64,000 bases of DNA from contig JAUSDY010000021.1 of the NCBI GenBank assembly GCA_030650395.1, positions 48,489-112,488 on the forward strand, read 5' to 3'. The notes under the pieces are model-generated. The model made no database searches. It was not told the origin of the DNA and was given only the letters and a program-made list of their open reading frames with translations. The DNA is from Acidobacteriota bacterium. GTDB lineage: Bacteria; Acidobacteriota; Vicinamibacteria; Vicinamibacterales; UBA2999. Below, piece after piece: positions 16,745 through 25,294 of the stretch (positions within the stretch are counted from its first letter, which is position 1; every line of letters begins with the position of its first letter). Made by a program: the position numbers and the translations under genes.

Positions 16745-19492
16745 TCATTCGGAGCGAAAAGCCGTCACCGGGTCGATGCGCGCGGCGCGCCAGGCGGGTA
16801 GCGCCGTCGCGAGCACCGTGACCACCGTCAGCACCGCGGCCACCAGCGTCAACGTCGTCGGGTCGGTCGGCGACACGCCGTACAACACGCTGCCCATCGC
16901 GGACGCGACGCCGATGCCGCCCGCCAGCCCCAACGTCAGGCCGATTGCGAGCCACGCGAGCGATTGCCGGCCGACCAGGCGGACGACATCCCAGGCACTG
17001 GCGCCGAGCGCCATCCGGGTGCCGAATTCCGCGGTCCGCTGCGAGACGGTGTACGACACGACCCCGAACAGGCCGGTGGTCGCCAGCAGGAGCGCGATGA
17101 CGGCGAATGCCGCGAGCATCCCGATGATCACGTAGCCGCTGGAGGCGTTGCGGCGAAGCTCGGCCTCGAACGTTCGCAGGTAGTCGATGGGCGCGGCGGG
17201 AGCGGTCTTCGCCACCACCGTTCGCACGATGCTCGTGAGCGCCGCGGGATCGCCGGTTGACTTCACGACAAACGACAACCGGCGCGTCGCGGGATCGAGC
17301 GCAATCCAGATGCGGGACGGCATCGCCCGCAGATCGCCGCCGGCGACATCCGAGACCACTCCCACCACGCGGACCGTCTGCGAACCAGACGCCAGGGTCA
17401 ACCCGATCTGCCGATCGAGGGCCCGTGACGGATCGCCGAACAACCGGACGGCCGCCGCGCGCCCGATGACCGCCGCGTCCATTTGCCCTTCGCTCCACCA
17501 CGATCCCGCCAGCAACCGCAAGCCGAGCGCCTGACCGAACGTGGCGCTCGCGGCGGTGACGACGGCGGTGGGCCGCGCCTCGCCCTGGGCCGGGACCTCG
17601 TGATCAATCGAGAGAGGAGTCAATCCCTCCGCGCCGAGAATGGGCAGCGCCGACAGCGCGGAGACGACTTCCACGCCCGGCATCTCGCGCAGCGCGTTCC
17701 CGGTGGCCAGCGCCGCGGCCCGGGTGTCTTCAACAGCCGGATACTGCACCTCGTCCAGGTCGAGGCCGAAGATGAGGAGCCGGCTTGTGTCCATGCCGGT
17801 GGGCGAGGCGTACAGCAGGGTCGTGCTGCGGACCGCAAGGGTGGACGCGGTCAACATGACGACCGCGAGCGCGAACTGTGCGATCACGATCGCGCCGCGT
17901 CCGCGGTGCGATCCGGTCGCCCCGCGGCCCCCGGCCGACGCCAGCACCTGCCGCATGTCCGGCCGCGCCAGCATCCGGGCCGATGCCAGCGTGAACAGCA
18001 GCGGGCAGACCAACGCCAGCGCTGCCACGAAGGCCCACTCGTGATCGTCAATCCGCAACTGGTGGAACACTGGCTCCGGCGAGAAGGCGGCAATGGCCTC
18101 CAGCCCGACCCAGGCGGCCGGCAGCGAGAGCGCGCCGGCCAGGATCGACAACAGCGTGCCTTCGGTCAGCAACTGCCGCACGAGGCGCCCGCGTCGCGCG
18201 CCGAGCGCCGTCCGCACCGCGAGCTCGCGTTCGCGAGCGAGGGTCCGGACGAGCACGAGGTTCGAGACATTGGCGGTGGCGATCGCCATCAGCAGGCCGA
18301 TCGACAGCAGGAACATGGCGATCACCACCCAGAAGCTCTCGCCCCCCGTCAGGTCCCGGATGGGAATCAACCGGACCCGCCAGCCGCCGTTGGTCTCCGG
18401 ATACTCGGTGGCGAGCGCGTCGCCGATCGCCGCCATCTCGGCGGCCGCGCGCTCGAACGCGACGCCCTGCCGCAAGCGGGCGACGAGGCGCAGGTTGCGG
18501 ATCGCGCGCGAGGATTCGGCCGACGGATGCAGCGGCAACCACACGTCGATCTCGGCGATATTGCCGAACTCTATCTCCGGAGCGAGCACGCCGACGATCG
18601 TGAAAAGCTCCCGGCCGATTTGCATCTGGCGGCCCAATGCATTGGCGCGACCGCCGTACTCGTCTTGCCAATACCTGTGCGACAGCAACCCGACCGGGGC
18701 GGCGCCTGGCTCGTCATCTCCCGGTTGAAGGGTGCGGCCCGCGATCGCGGATTGGCCCATCGCGGCGAAGAGGTCACCGGTTGCGTAGCTGACCTCGAGC
18801 GTCCGCGACTGGCCGTCCTTGATGAGAGAAGCCCGCGCCTGGCGAAAGACGGAGACCCGCTCGAGCGTCGTGCTGCGCCCGCGATAGTCGAGAAAGTCGG
18901 GCTCCGACACGCGCGCGCGTGGATTCGAGCCGTGGGTGTCGGATACAAACACCGACACGACCTTCGAGCCATCGTCCACCGGCAGACCGCGGAACAGCGC
19001 GAGGTCGGCGAAGGTAAACGCGATGGTCGCCGAGCCGATCGCGATCGCGAGGGTAAACACGATCAGCGACGAGGTGCCAGGGTTGCGCAGAATCATGCGT
19101 ACGGCGGTCCGCAGATCGGTGGTGAAGTCCATGAGCATCGGAGACCTCCGGGGTCGGGACCGCCGCGGCGATCGCGCGGGCTGCGAAAAATAACGGAGCG
19201 TGAGACGCACCGCCTGCTGCCAGTACCAGCGGCGGGCCCTCGACAAACCTAAAGGTTTGTCGCCACCTTCGACGATCTCGCCACCTGAGGCTTGTGGGGA
19301 CAAACCTTTAGGTTTGTCCACCATCTCGCGAAACTCCTCGCGCAGATCGCCGAGGATGCTCTCCCCGTTCTTCCCCGTCGGCAGCACGCGCTTCAGCAGC
19401 GCGTCGGCGAGGCGAGGCGGTTGAGGATTGGGGGCCTGCCCTGAGCGAGCGTCGGCGCGGCGTCGCCGCGGCGACGCGAGTCGAAGGGTCAT
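16745..19492 (-). CDS. ADOP-family MacB/FtsX-type permease
   Basis: A 915-aa protein of the acidobacterial duplicated orphan permease family. The N-terminal ADOP extension is followed by MacB_PCD (periplasmic core) and FtsX-type transmembrane modules, occurring twice: LIVFTLAIAIGSATIAFTFADLALFRGLP begins the first, and GVVSYTVSQRTAEFGTRMALGA belongs to the last. The family lacks its own ATPase and has no assigned substrate. The ATG at 19492 overlaps the PadR stop (ATGA), giving a PadR-ADOP operon. Two repeats intrude in frame: the start codon and about the first 20 residues lie in a CCCTTCGAC...GCTCAGGGC repeat (19434-19489), and residues of about 59-84 (DKPKGLSP...GGDKPLGLS) come from a pair of 20-bp palindromes. 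Confidence 0.9.
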   Translation of the reverse strand: MTLRLASPRRRRADARSGQAPNPQPPRLADALLKRVLPTGKNGESILGDLREEFREMVDKPKGLSPQASGGEIVEGGDKPLGLSRARRWYWQQAVRLTLRYFSQPARSPRRSRPRRSPMLMDFTTDLRTAVRMILRNPGTSSLIVFTLAIAIGSATIAFTFADLALFRGLPVDDGSKVVSVFVSDTHGSNPRARVSEPDFLDYRGRSTTLERVSVFRQARASLIKDGQSRTLEVSYATGDLFAAMGQSAIAGRTLQPGDDEPGAAPVGLLSHRYWQDEYGGRANALGRQMQIGRELFTIVGVLAPEIEFGNIAEIDVWLPLHPSAESSRAIRNLRLVARLRQGVAFERAAAEMAAIGDALATEYPETNGGWRVRLIPIRDLTGGESFWVVIAMFLLSIGLLMAIATANVSNLVLVRTLARERELAVRTALGARRGRLVRQLLTEGTLLSILAGALSLPAAWVGLEAIAAFSPEPVFHQLRIDDHEWAFVAALALVCPLLFTLASARMLARPDMRQVLASAGGRGATGSHRGRGAIVIAQFALAVVMLTASTLAVRSTTLLYASPTGMDTSRLLIFGLDLDEVQYPAVEDTRAAALATGNALREMPGVEVVSALSALPILGAEGLTPLSIDHEVPAQGEARPTAVVTAASATFGQALGLRLLAGSWWSEGQMDAAVIGRAAAVRLFGDPSRALDRQIGLTLASGSQTVRVVGVVSDVAGGDLRAMPSRIWIALDPATRRLSFVVKSTGDPAALTSIVRTVVAKTAPAAPIDYLRTFEAELRRNASSGYVIIGMLAAFAVIALLLATTGLFGVVSYTVSQRTAEFGTRMALGASAWDVVRLVGRQSLAWLAIGLTLGLAGGIGVASAMGSVLYGVSPTDPTTLTLVAAVLTVVTVLATALPAWRAARIDPVTAFRSE
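19242..19318. repeat. BIME-like pair of perfect 20-bp palindromes inside ADOP gene
   Basis: GACAAACCTAAAGGTTTGTC lies at 19242-19261 and GACAAACCTTTAGGTTTGTC at 19299-19318, separated by 37 nt. Both are perfect palindromes, opposite to each other in the central CTAAAG/CTTTAG. The reading frame is kept (about 26 codons). Confidence 0.85.
19434..19489. repeat. CCCTTCGAC...GCTCAGGGCAGGC repeat at ADOP start
   Basis: Inverted ends GCCTGCCCTGAGCGAGC and GCGAGTCGAAGGGTC. Related copies at 34850-34890 and 38989-39021. Here it supplies the start codon of the ADOP gene. Confidence 0.6.
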
Positions 19493-19818
19493 GACTCGGC
19501 CAGGATCTTGTCGAGACCGGTCCACAACGCGAGCAACGCTTTGCGAGACGCGCGCAGCGCGCGCAGGCCGTCAGGCGTGACCGCGAAGGTGCGCTGAGGC
19601 AATCCGTCGCGGCCGGCCGGGCCCGGCTTGCTGGTCCAGCGCACCAGCCCTTTGGCTTCGAGACGATCGAGCGTGGTGTAAAACGCGCCGCGCGACGGCT
19701 CGTGGCCCGAGGCGCGGGCGACCTCGCGGCGAATGTCGATCGGATGCGCGTTGCCATCGCAGCGCAGGATCGCCAGCATCACGCGTTGTTCGAACTCACC
19801 CAGAAACGCTCGACCCAT
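19489..19818 (-). CDS. PadR-family transcriptional regulator
   Basis: A 109-aa winged-helix regulator. The start at 19818 (MGRAFLGEFEQRVMLAIL) is chosen because it is the family N-terminus and has GGAGG 8 nt upstream; longer readings add unrelated residues. Blocks: FEQRVMLAIL, SRGAFYTTLDRLEAKGLV (recognition wing) and RRTFAVTPDGLRAL. In ADOP operons the PadR protein is expected to repress the permease gene. A perfect 7-3-7 inverted repeat upstream of the ATG (19849-19865) is the likely operator. Confidence 0.92.
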   Translation of the reverse strand: MGRAFLGEFEQRVMLAILRCDGNAHPIDIRREVARASGHEPSRGAFYTTLDRLEAKGLVRWTSKPGPAGRDGLPQRTFAVTPDGLRALRASRKALLALWTGLDKILAES

Positions 19819-19848
19819 ATGCCTCCGGAGCCCGGCTTGGTCCACGAA

Positions 19849-19865
19849 GTAGACTACGAGTCTAC
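19849..19865. promoter_or_regulatory. putative PadR operator (GTAGACT-ACG-AGTCTAC)
   Basis: A perfect inverted repeat with 7-bp arms and 3-bp spacer, 31 bp before the PadR ATG. The arms contain TAGAC/GTCTA, typical of ATGT-free PadR-type boxes in acidobacterial promoters only by analogy. Confidence 0.6.
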
Positions 19866-20111
19866 AATGTGAACAGTTCCGCCCTTCTCCCACCTCTTCT
19901 CCCGATATCCGTCCCATTGGAGTGAGCCGTTCCAAAATTTTGAATCGGTAGCGCGACAGTAGGGGTTTCTTGACCGTTTTCTCAGTAAAAGGCCCGCAAT
20001 AACGGTCGTCACGACAATCCGCTTAGTGGCACAGATGCTGCTATTTACGGGGCGAACCGCTATGTGGTTGGGCTAAGCGGCCGATAAGCCGTGAGGCCTT
20101 CCGTGAAAGAC

Positions 20112-20142
20112 GAGCGCCGGCCTCCTGCCGGCTTTTGGAGGA
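20112..20142 (+). promoter_or_regulatory. structured leader of TonB-dependent receptor gene
   Basis: A hairpin GCCGGC-CTCCT-GCCGGC (20116-20132) is followed by TTTT and then the ribosome site GGAGG (20137-20141). The loop CCTCC is complementary to the ribosome site. The hairpin-plus-T run resembles an attenuator. The rest of 19870-20115 contains no gene and may hold the promoter (TTGACC near 19970). Confidence 0.45.
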
Positions 20143-20148
20143 TCGGAA

Positions 20149-23094
20149 ATGAAGTTGAGAACCGCGCTAGTCGCGTCGATGATGGCGTTCGTGCTCGGCA
20201 CCACGGCCGCCGTGGCGCAAACGACGGGCGAAATTTTCGGACGCGCAGTTGATACGTCGGGCGCCGTGCTGCCCGGCACCACCGTCACCATTGCCAGTCC
20301 CGCCTTGATCCAGCCGCGCGTGACAGCTACCTCAGAAGCCGGCAGCTACAACGTGCCCGAGCTGCCGATCGGCACCTACTCGGTGACCTTCGAGCTTCCG
20401 GGCTTCCGGACGCTGGTCCACCAGGACATCCGCATCACGGTCGGCTTCCGCGCGCAGGTCAACGCCGCGATGCAGCTGTCCACGGTGCAGGAAACCGTGA
20501 CGGTCACCGGTGAGAGCCCGCTCGTCGACGTGCGCGAGACCGGCACCAAGACCAGCTTCGACCTCGAACAGATGCAGAACATCCCGTCGGCGCGCGACCC
20601 CTGGGTCATGCTCGAACGGACGCCCGGCATCACGATGGACCGCGCCAATGTGGGCGGCAGCCAGTCGGGGCAGCAATCCGCCTACATCTCGCGCGGCGCG
20701 GCAGGTACTAACAACAAGTGGTCGATCGACGGCGTCGACATCACCGACATGTCGGCGACCGGCGCGTCGCCGATCTACTACGACTTCGACATGCTCGAGG
20801 AAATGCAGGTCACCACGGGCGGTGCCGACGTCACGCAGCAGACCGGCGGCGTCGGCATCAACCTCGTGATGAAGAGCGGCACCGACAAGTTCAAGGGGTC
20901 GGCCCGCTACTACATCACCGACGAGAAGTTCCAGGCCGACAACGTCACCGACGCGATCCGCGCCGATGGCGCCGGCTCGGGCGCGCCGATCCAGAACATC
21001 GTGGATCGCGGCTTCGAAGTCGGCGGCCCGATCAAGACCGGCAAGGCCTGGTTCTGGGGCAGCTACGGCGCCCAGAAGATCAAGGTCGGCGTCGTCGGCT
21101 TCTGGAAGAACACCGCGGGCTGCGGCCCGGTGCGTCCGACCGAGACCAAGGCAGTGCGCGAGTGCCTCGAGACCGACCTCACCGAGCTGAACAACTACAA
21201 CTGGAAGATCCAGTACGTGCCGTTCACCAACAACAAGCTCACCTTCCAGAACACCTGGGCCGAGAAGGTCCGTAACGCGCGCGACGCCTCGGTAACGCGC
21301 CCGATCGAGACCACGTTCCGGCAGAAGGCCGTGTCGAGCGACTTCGGCAAGTTCGGCTGGATCACCGGGCCGTCGCCGTTCTGGAGCGCGCGCGATCAGC
21401 ACGTGATTAGCGACCGCTGGCTGATGGAAGTGATGTACGCCCACCTCGGCAACAACTTCGTGCTCGACTTCCACGAAGACTCGCTGCGCGACGTGCAGGC
21501 GCGCTTCGAGACCAGCACCGGCACGTGGGGCCGTTCGTTCCAGGCCGCGACGTTCATGCGTCCGACCAACAGCGTCGACGTCACGAGCAGCTACTTCCTG
21601 CCGCAGACCTTCGGCGGCGACAACGCGTTGAAGTTCGGCTATCGCTGGCGGTCGGCCCACTCGACGAGCATCGGCCACCACGGCGGCTTCGTCGACGCCC
21701 GCTTCACCAACGGCATCCCGAACTCGGCCGACATGTGGCGCGACCAGTACGCCGAGTCGCACCTCGACACACACGCGTTCTACGTGCAGGACACGTTCAC
21801 CAGGAACCGTTTGACGGTGAACCTCGGCTTCCGGGTGGATCGCCAGGACGACACGGCGGTCGCCGCGACGGTGCCGGCCAACCCGCTGATCCCGGCGCAG
21901 CTGCCGGCAATCAACTTCCCGGGCGCTGATGCGGGCGTGACGTGGACCGACGTGTCACCGCGCGTCGGCCTGACCTACGACTTCTCCGGCAACGGCCGCA
22001 CGGTCGCGTCAGCGTCCTACGCCGCCTACTATGGCCAGCTGGCCCCCGGCCAGCTGTCGTCGGTGCTGGCGGGAACGGGCGCGGTCCAAGTGCGCTACCC
22101 CTGGACCGACCGCAATGGCGATACGTTCGTGACCGCCAACGAGCTCGACCTCAACACCATCCTGGCCCGCAGCGCGACGTACGACCCGGCCAACCCCGGA
22201 AACTTCCGGACGCCCGGCACGGTGGACCCGAACGTCAAGAACGACCAGACGCGCGAGTTCATCGTCGGCTTCGACCGCCAGATCGGTCAGGTCATGGCCG
22301 TCGGCGCCAGCTACATCTGGCGCAAGTACGATCGGTTCTTCTGGAACGATCGCCTCAACTGGACCAGCGCCAACTACCGTTCGGTGAGCATCACGCCGAC
22401 CGGTTGCCCCGCCGACGCGCGGTGCGAGCCGATCACCTACTTCGAGCCCTCGTCGCCGCTGCCGGCGCCGTTCCAGTACACGAACATCCCGGACCGGTGG
22501 CGCGACTTCAACGGCTTCGAGGTGACGTTCCAGAAGCGCCACTCGAACCGCTGGTCGGCCGACGCCAGCTATGCCTACAACAACGCGGTCGACGTGTGGG
22601 ATACGGGTAACGCCTACGAAGACCCGACCTGCACCGTGGGCTTGTGCCCCGGCGAACAGATCTACGCGCCGGAAGCGGGCGGCAGCGGCATCGACAACGT
22701 CTTCATCAACGCCAAGTGGCTGATGAAGCTGTCGGGCGCCTACAACCTGCCCTATGGCGTAAACCTGGCCGGACAGGCGAGCGCGCGCCAGGGCTACCCC
22801 TTCCCCGCGGCGATTCGGACGCCCAACCGCGCCAACTCGGGCGGTCAGGCCGACGTGAACCTCGATCCGCTGGGTGAAAACCGCCATCCGACGTTCACGC
22901 AGCTGAACCTGCGCGTCGACAAGAACTTCACCTTCGGTCGCGTGCAGCTCAAGCCGACGTTCGACGTCTTCAACGTGATGAACTCGAACACGGTGCTCGC
23001 GCGCCGCCGCCTCCAGGCGTCGGCCGTGGCCAACGACATCAGCGGCATCGTCGCGCCGCGGGTGGCGAGGTTCGCAGTTCAGGTCCGCTGGTAA
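20149..23094 (+). CDS. TonB-dependent receptor with carboxypeptidase-regulatory-like domain
   Basis: A 981-aa outer-membrane protein. Signal peptide to about residue 24 (AAVAQ). Residues 25-110 form a CarboxypepD-regulatory-like Ig fold (TTGEIFGRAVDTSGAVLPGTTVTI, TYSVTFELPGFRTL). The plug follows (WSIDGVDITDMSATGASPIYYDFDMLEEMQV), then a long beta-barrel, ending VARFAVQVRW with an aromatic terminal residue. This class imports or senses glycans and other large molecules. A rho-independent terminator follows at 23113. No substrate-specific partner (SusD-like) is adjacent. Confidence 0.93.
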   Translation: MKLRTALVASMMAFVLGTTAAVAQTTGEIFGRAVDTSGAVLPGTTVTIASPALIQPRVTATSEAGSYNVPELPIGTYSVTFELPGFRTLVHQDIRITVGFRAQVNAAMQLSTVQETVTVTGESPLVDVRETGTKTSFDLEQMQNIPSARDPWVMLERTPGITMDRANVGGSQSGQQSAYISRGAAGTNNKWSIDGVDITDMSATGASPIYYDFDMLEEMQVTTGGADVTQQTGGVGINLVMKSGTDKFKGSARYYITDEKFQADNVTDAIRADGAGSGAPIQNIVDRGFEVGGPIKTGKAWFWGSYGAQKIKVGVVGFWKNTAGCGPVRPTETKAVRECLETDLTELNNYNWKIQYVPFTNNKLTFQNTWAEKVRNARDASVTRPIETTFRQKAVSSDFGKFGWITGPSPFWSARDQHVISDRWLMEVMYAHLGNNFVLDFHEDSLRDVQARFETSTGTWGRSFQAATFMRPTNSVDVTSSYFLPQTFGGDNALKFGYRWRSAHSTSIGHHGGFVDARFTNGIPNSADMWRDQYAESHLDTHAFYVQDTFTRNRLTVNLGFRVDRQDDTAVAATVPANPLIPAQLPAINFPGADAGVTWTDVSPRVGLTYDFSGNGRTVASASYAAYYGQLAPGQLSSVLAGTGAVQVRYPWTDRNGDTFVTANELDLNTILARSATYDPANPGNFRTPGTVDPNVKNDQTREFIVGFDRQIGQVMAVGASYIWRKYDRFFWNDRLNWTSANYRSVSITPTGCPADARCEPITYFEPSSPLPAPFQYTNIPDRWRDFNGFEVTFQKRHSNRWSADASYAYNNAVDVWDTGNAYEDPTCTVGLCPGEQIYAPEAGGSGIDNVFINAKWLMKLSGAYNLPYGVNLAGQASARQGYPFPAAIRTPNRANSGGQADVNLDPLGENRHPTFTQLNLRVDKNFTFGRVQLKPTFDVFNVMNSNTVLARRRLQASAVANDISGIVAPRVARFAVQVRW

Positions 23095-23112
23095 ATACGC
23101 GGTCGTAGTTAG

Positions 23113-23151
23113 AAAAGGCCGGTGGGGTAATCCTCGCCGGCCTTTTCTTTT
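23113..23151 (+). terminator. rho-independent terminator
   Basis: Stem AAAAGGCCGG / CCGGCCTTTT with a 14-nt loop, followed by CTTTT. It lies 19 nt after the receptor stop codon. Confidence 0.85.
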
Positions 23152-23165
23152 GTACTGCCGGGACT

Positions 23166-23333
23166 GCAATCCTTGACGGGATTGCACCTTCTGACGGGAT
23201 CGCAATTCTTGACGGGATCGCACTTCTTGACGGGAAAATGCTGCTTGTCGAGATCCCGTCAAGAATCACCTTCCCGTCAACTATCATCTTCCCGTCAGGA
23301 ATCACCTTCCCGTCAGGCAATGCTCTCCCGGCG
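23166..23333. repeat. gene-less inverted 18-nt array (locus D, TTGACGGGAT / CCCGTCAA)
   Basis: Five units in one direction (starts 23166, 23184, 23202, 23220, 23238; core TTGACGGGA) meet four to five units in the other direction (starts 23256, 23274, 23292, 23310; core CCCGTCA). The period is 18 nt, as in cassette A, and the core GACGGGA is close to that cassette's GTCGGGA. No gene lies between the arms. It ends 13 nt before the next start codon. Confidence 0.9.
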
Positions 23334-23345
23334 AGGAGCGCGCAA

Positions 23346-23858
23346 ATGAAGTGGCTCATAAGGATCGTGGGCGCGGTCGTCCTCTTGGGCGCGCTCACCG
23401 CGATTGTCGGCTGGCTCCTGCCCGTTAAGCACGAGGCATCGCGATCCGCGGAGTTCGCGCGAACACCCAACGAGGTGTATGCGCTCGTTTCCGACTACAA
23501 GAACTATGTGGCGTGGTGGCCCGACATCACGCGAATCGAGGTACTGGGCGAGGAGGCTGGCAAAGCGACATTCCGCGAGCACATGGCCGACGGTCCTATC
23601 GTGATGAGCGTGGTCGAGCAGTCGCCGCCGTCGCGTTTTGTCACCAAGATCGTTGACGCCGGCCAGCCGTTCGGCGGCACGTGGACGTTCGAGATTAATC
23701 CGGTGAATGAGGGTCGGACCCGATTGACGATCACCGAGCGCGGCGAGATCTATAACCCGATCTTCCGGGCCCTCGCGCGCTTCGTGTTCGGCTACATGAG
23801 CACGATGGAGAGCTTCCTGCAGTCGGCCGACCGACGCCTGCGAGTTCGGTCGGAATAA
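23346..23858 (+). CDS. SRPBCC (START-like) protein with N-terminal membrane anchor
   Basis: A 170-aa protein. One membrane helix (IRIVGAVVLLGALTAIVGWLL) then a START-like fold: ASRSAEFARTPNEVYALVSDYKNYVAWWPDI, TFREHM, RFVTKIVDAGQPFGGTWTFEI, TRLTITERGEIYNPIFRAL. This is the polyketide-cyclase/dehydrase-type branch that often binds hydrophobic ligands. The start at 23346 is preferred to 23238, since residues before it are translated repeat array. Ligand unknown. Confidence 0.82.
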   Translation: MKWLIRIVGAVVLLGALTAIVGWLLPVKHEASRSAEFARTPNEVYALVSDYKNYVAWWPDITRIEVLGEEAGKATFREHMADGPIVMSVVEQSPPSRFVTKIVDAGQPFGGTWTFEINPVNEGRTRLTITERGEIYNPIFRALARFVFGYMSTMESFLQSADRRLRVRSE

Positions 23859-23918
23859 AGCTACATTCGTCGCCCGTTCGAACGCTTACGCCGGGACCGC
23901 CTCCCTCCGCTTGGCGCC

Positions 23919-24096
23919 CTGCGCCGAGAGGCACCGGCCCGAGCGAGCGTTCGAGTGAGCCGAGAGACAAATGGAGCGGAAGCTACGCTGGCGCCGTGCG
24001 GGTTAGACGTCCATCGCTCCAGCGCTTAATGCGCTGAGCGACATTTGTCCGGCGAACGAGAGCGAGCGAGGGGCGGTGCCTCTCGGCGGGCGCCCT
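23919..24096. repeat. large imperfect inverted repeat (about 40-bp outer arms)
   Basis: Left arm (about 23919-23958) with GCGCCGAGAGGCACCGGCCC and right arm (about 24053-24096) with GGGGCGGTGCCTCTCGGCG are near complements. An inner pair, GACAAATG / CATTTGTC, extends the stem. No coding frame is convincing. Candidate MITE or long hairpin RNA. Confidence 0.6.
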
Positions 24097-24113
24097 CTAC
24101 AGGGAGGCCGTAC

Positions 24114-24461
24114 CTATTTGAGTTCGTCGAGCCAAGTGGCAATTCGCTCGCGCGACCATTTGTGCTCGTCGTTGAGGTGTACGAGAATCGCGGCGAGGCT
24201 CAAGGTCTTCTTGCAGCCATTGCCGCCGGGACACTTGCGCACCGAGCCCTCGAGGCAATCGAAGAACCACTCGAGGTCTTTCGTCGGGCGCACGCCGCCC
24301 GCCTCGTTGGGCAGGCGGTACATCCCCTCGTAGGCGGCCCCGAGCGCGCACGAGGCGCTCTTGCCGCGGTAGTAGTCACCAAAGGCCTGTTCGGGACGGC
24401 GATCCGCTCCGGCGCGGATGAACGCGGCCAGCTCCTTTTCGCCGTGATGCTCGTCAGCCAT
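24114..24461 (-). CDS. conserved hypothetical protein (115 aa) with Cys cluster
   Basis: Small acidic-to-neutral protein starting MADEHHGEKELAAFIRAGAD. The C-terminal third has CALGAAYEG and later CLEGSVRKCPGGNGC, so it could bind a metal, and ends in a helical HLNDEHKWSRERIATWLDEL, a form I associate with short acidobacterial proteins of unknown function. It stands between an inverted repeat and the LytTR regulator. Confidence 0.55.
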   Translation of the reverse strand: MADEHHGEKELAAFIRAGADRRPEQAFGDYYRGKSASCALGAAYEGMYRLPNEAGGVRPTKDLEWFFDCLEGSVRKCPGGNGCKKTLSLAAILVHLNDEHKWSRERIATWLDELK

Positions 24462-24481
24462 GGCGATCTCCAATGGGGTTT

Positions 24482-24504
24482 CGCGGAACTAAAGTTCCGC
24501 GCTA
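24482..24504. repeat. REP-like hairpin (GCGGAAC stem, CTAAAG centre)
   Basis: CGCGGAACTAAAGTTCCGCG is a perfect 20-bp palindrome followed by CTAC. Lies between the hypothetical gene and the end of the LytTR gene. Shares the central CTAAAG with the other REP families. Confidence 0.8.
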
Positions 24505-24523
24505 CACCGTCGCGACACCGTCG

Positions 24524-25294
24524 CTAGAAGCCCTTGCCGAGGCGCTCCTGCAGCTTCTCTCGATAGCCGCGGCTTAGTGTAAGGCGGGTGCCGTTCTGCA
24601 GCACCACCACATATTCGCCATTGAACCACGGCTGCATCTCCTTGATGCGGTCCGTGTTGACGATGCGGGAGCGGTGGATGCGGACGAACCGCTGGGCGTC
24701 CAGCCGCCCTTCCATGTTGTTCATGGTCTCGCGGAACAGGTGGGATTCCTCGCCCAGATGCAGCTTCACGTAGTTGCCGGCGGCCTCGATCCAGTCGAGC
24801 TCCTGCGTCCGCAGGAAGAACACGCGGCCGCCCGACTTGACCACGAGCCGATCGAGCCGCTGCGGCTCGGGCTTGATGTCCTGCACCAGCGCCATCAGCC
24901 GCTTGCCGAGGTCGCCGGCCCGGCGGCGCTCGAGGTGCTCGCGCGCATGCTGCAGCGACTGCACGAAGCGGTCGCGGCCGAAGGGCTTGAGCAGGTAATC
25001 GATGGCGTGCACTTCGAACGCCTTCAGCGCGTATTCGTCGTAGGCCGTCACGAACACCACCGCCGGCATGTGATCGGGACCGAGCTGTTCAATGACGCCG
25101 AAGCCGTCGCAGGCCGGCATCTGGACGTCGGGGAACACCAGGTCCGGATGCTGCTGCTGAATCGCCGACACCGCCTGGGTGCCGTCGGAGTATTCGCCGA
25201 CAACTTCGATGTCTTTCTCCTGGCTGAGGAGCCCGATGATGCGCTCGCGCGCCACCGGCTCGTCATCCACCACCACCGTGCGTATCTTGGTCAC
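24524..25294 (-). CDS. LytTR-type response regulator
   Basis: A 256-aa protein with a receiver domain (about 1-120; phosphoacceptor Asp in DLVFPDVQMP; the usual Leu before it is Pro) and a C-terminal LytTR DNA-binding domain (LDWIEAAGNYVKLHLGEESHLFRETMNNMEGRL, RFVRIHRSRIVNTDRIKEMQP). It starts with GTG, which overlaps the kinase stop (GTGA). Its gene partner is the histidine kinase at 25291-26427. Target genes are unknown; the TonB-dependent receptors on both sides are candidates by location only. Confidence 0.93.
   Translation of the reverse strand: MTKIRTVVVDDEPVARERIIGLLSQEKDIEVVGEYSDGTQAVSAIQQQHPDLVFPDVQMPACDGFGVIEQLGPDHMPAVVFVTAYDEYALKAFEVHAIDYLLKPFGRDRFVQSLQHAREHLERRRAGDLGKRLMALVQDIKPEPQRLDRLVVKSGGRVFFLRTQELDWIEAAGNYVKLHLGEESHLFRETMNNMEGRLDAQRFVRIHRSRIVNTDRIKEMQPWFNGEYVVVLQNGTRLTLSRGYREKLQERLGKGF

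Noticed and set aside
20040..20148. Known riboswitch class in the TonB-dependent receptor leader
   Set aside because: I could not match the conserved core of c-di-GMP, cobalamin or other common classes; left as an unassigned leader hairpin.
24045..24527. Plus-strand frame of 160 aa over the inverted repeat and the small Cys gene
   Set aside because: Antisense to a more protein-like gene and crosses the inverted repeat; composition is not convincing.
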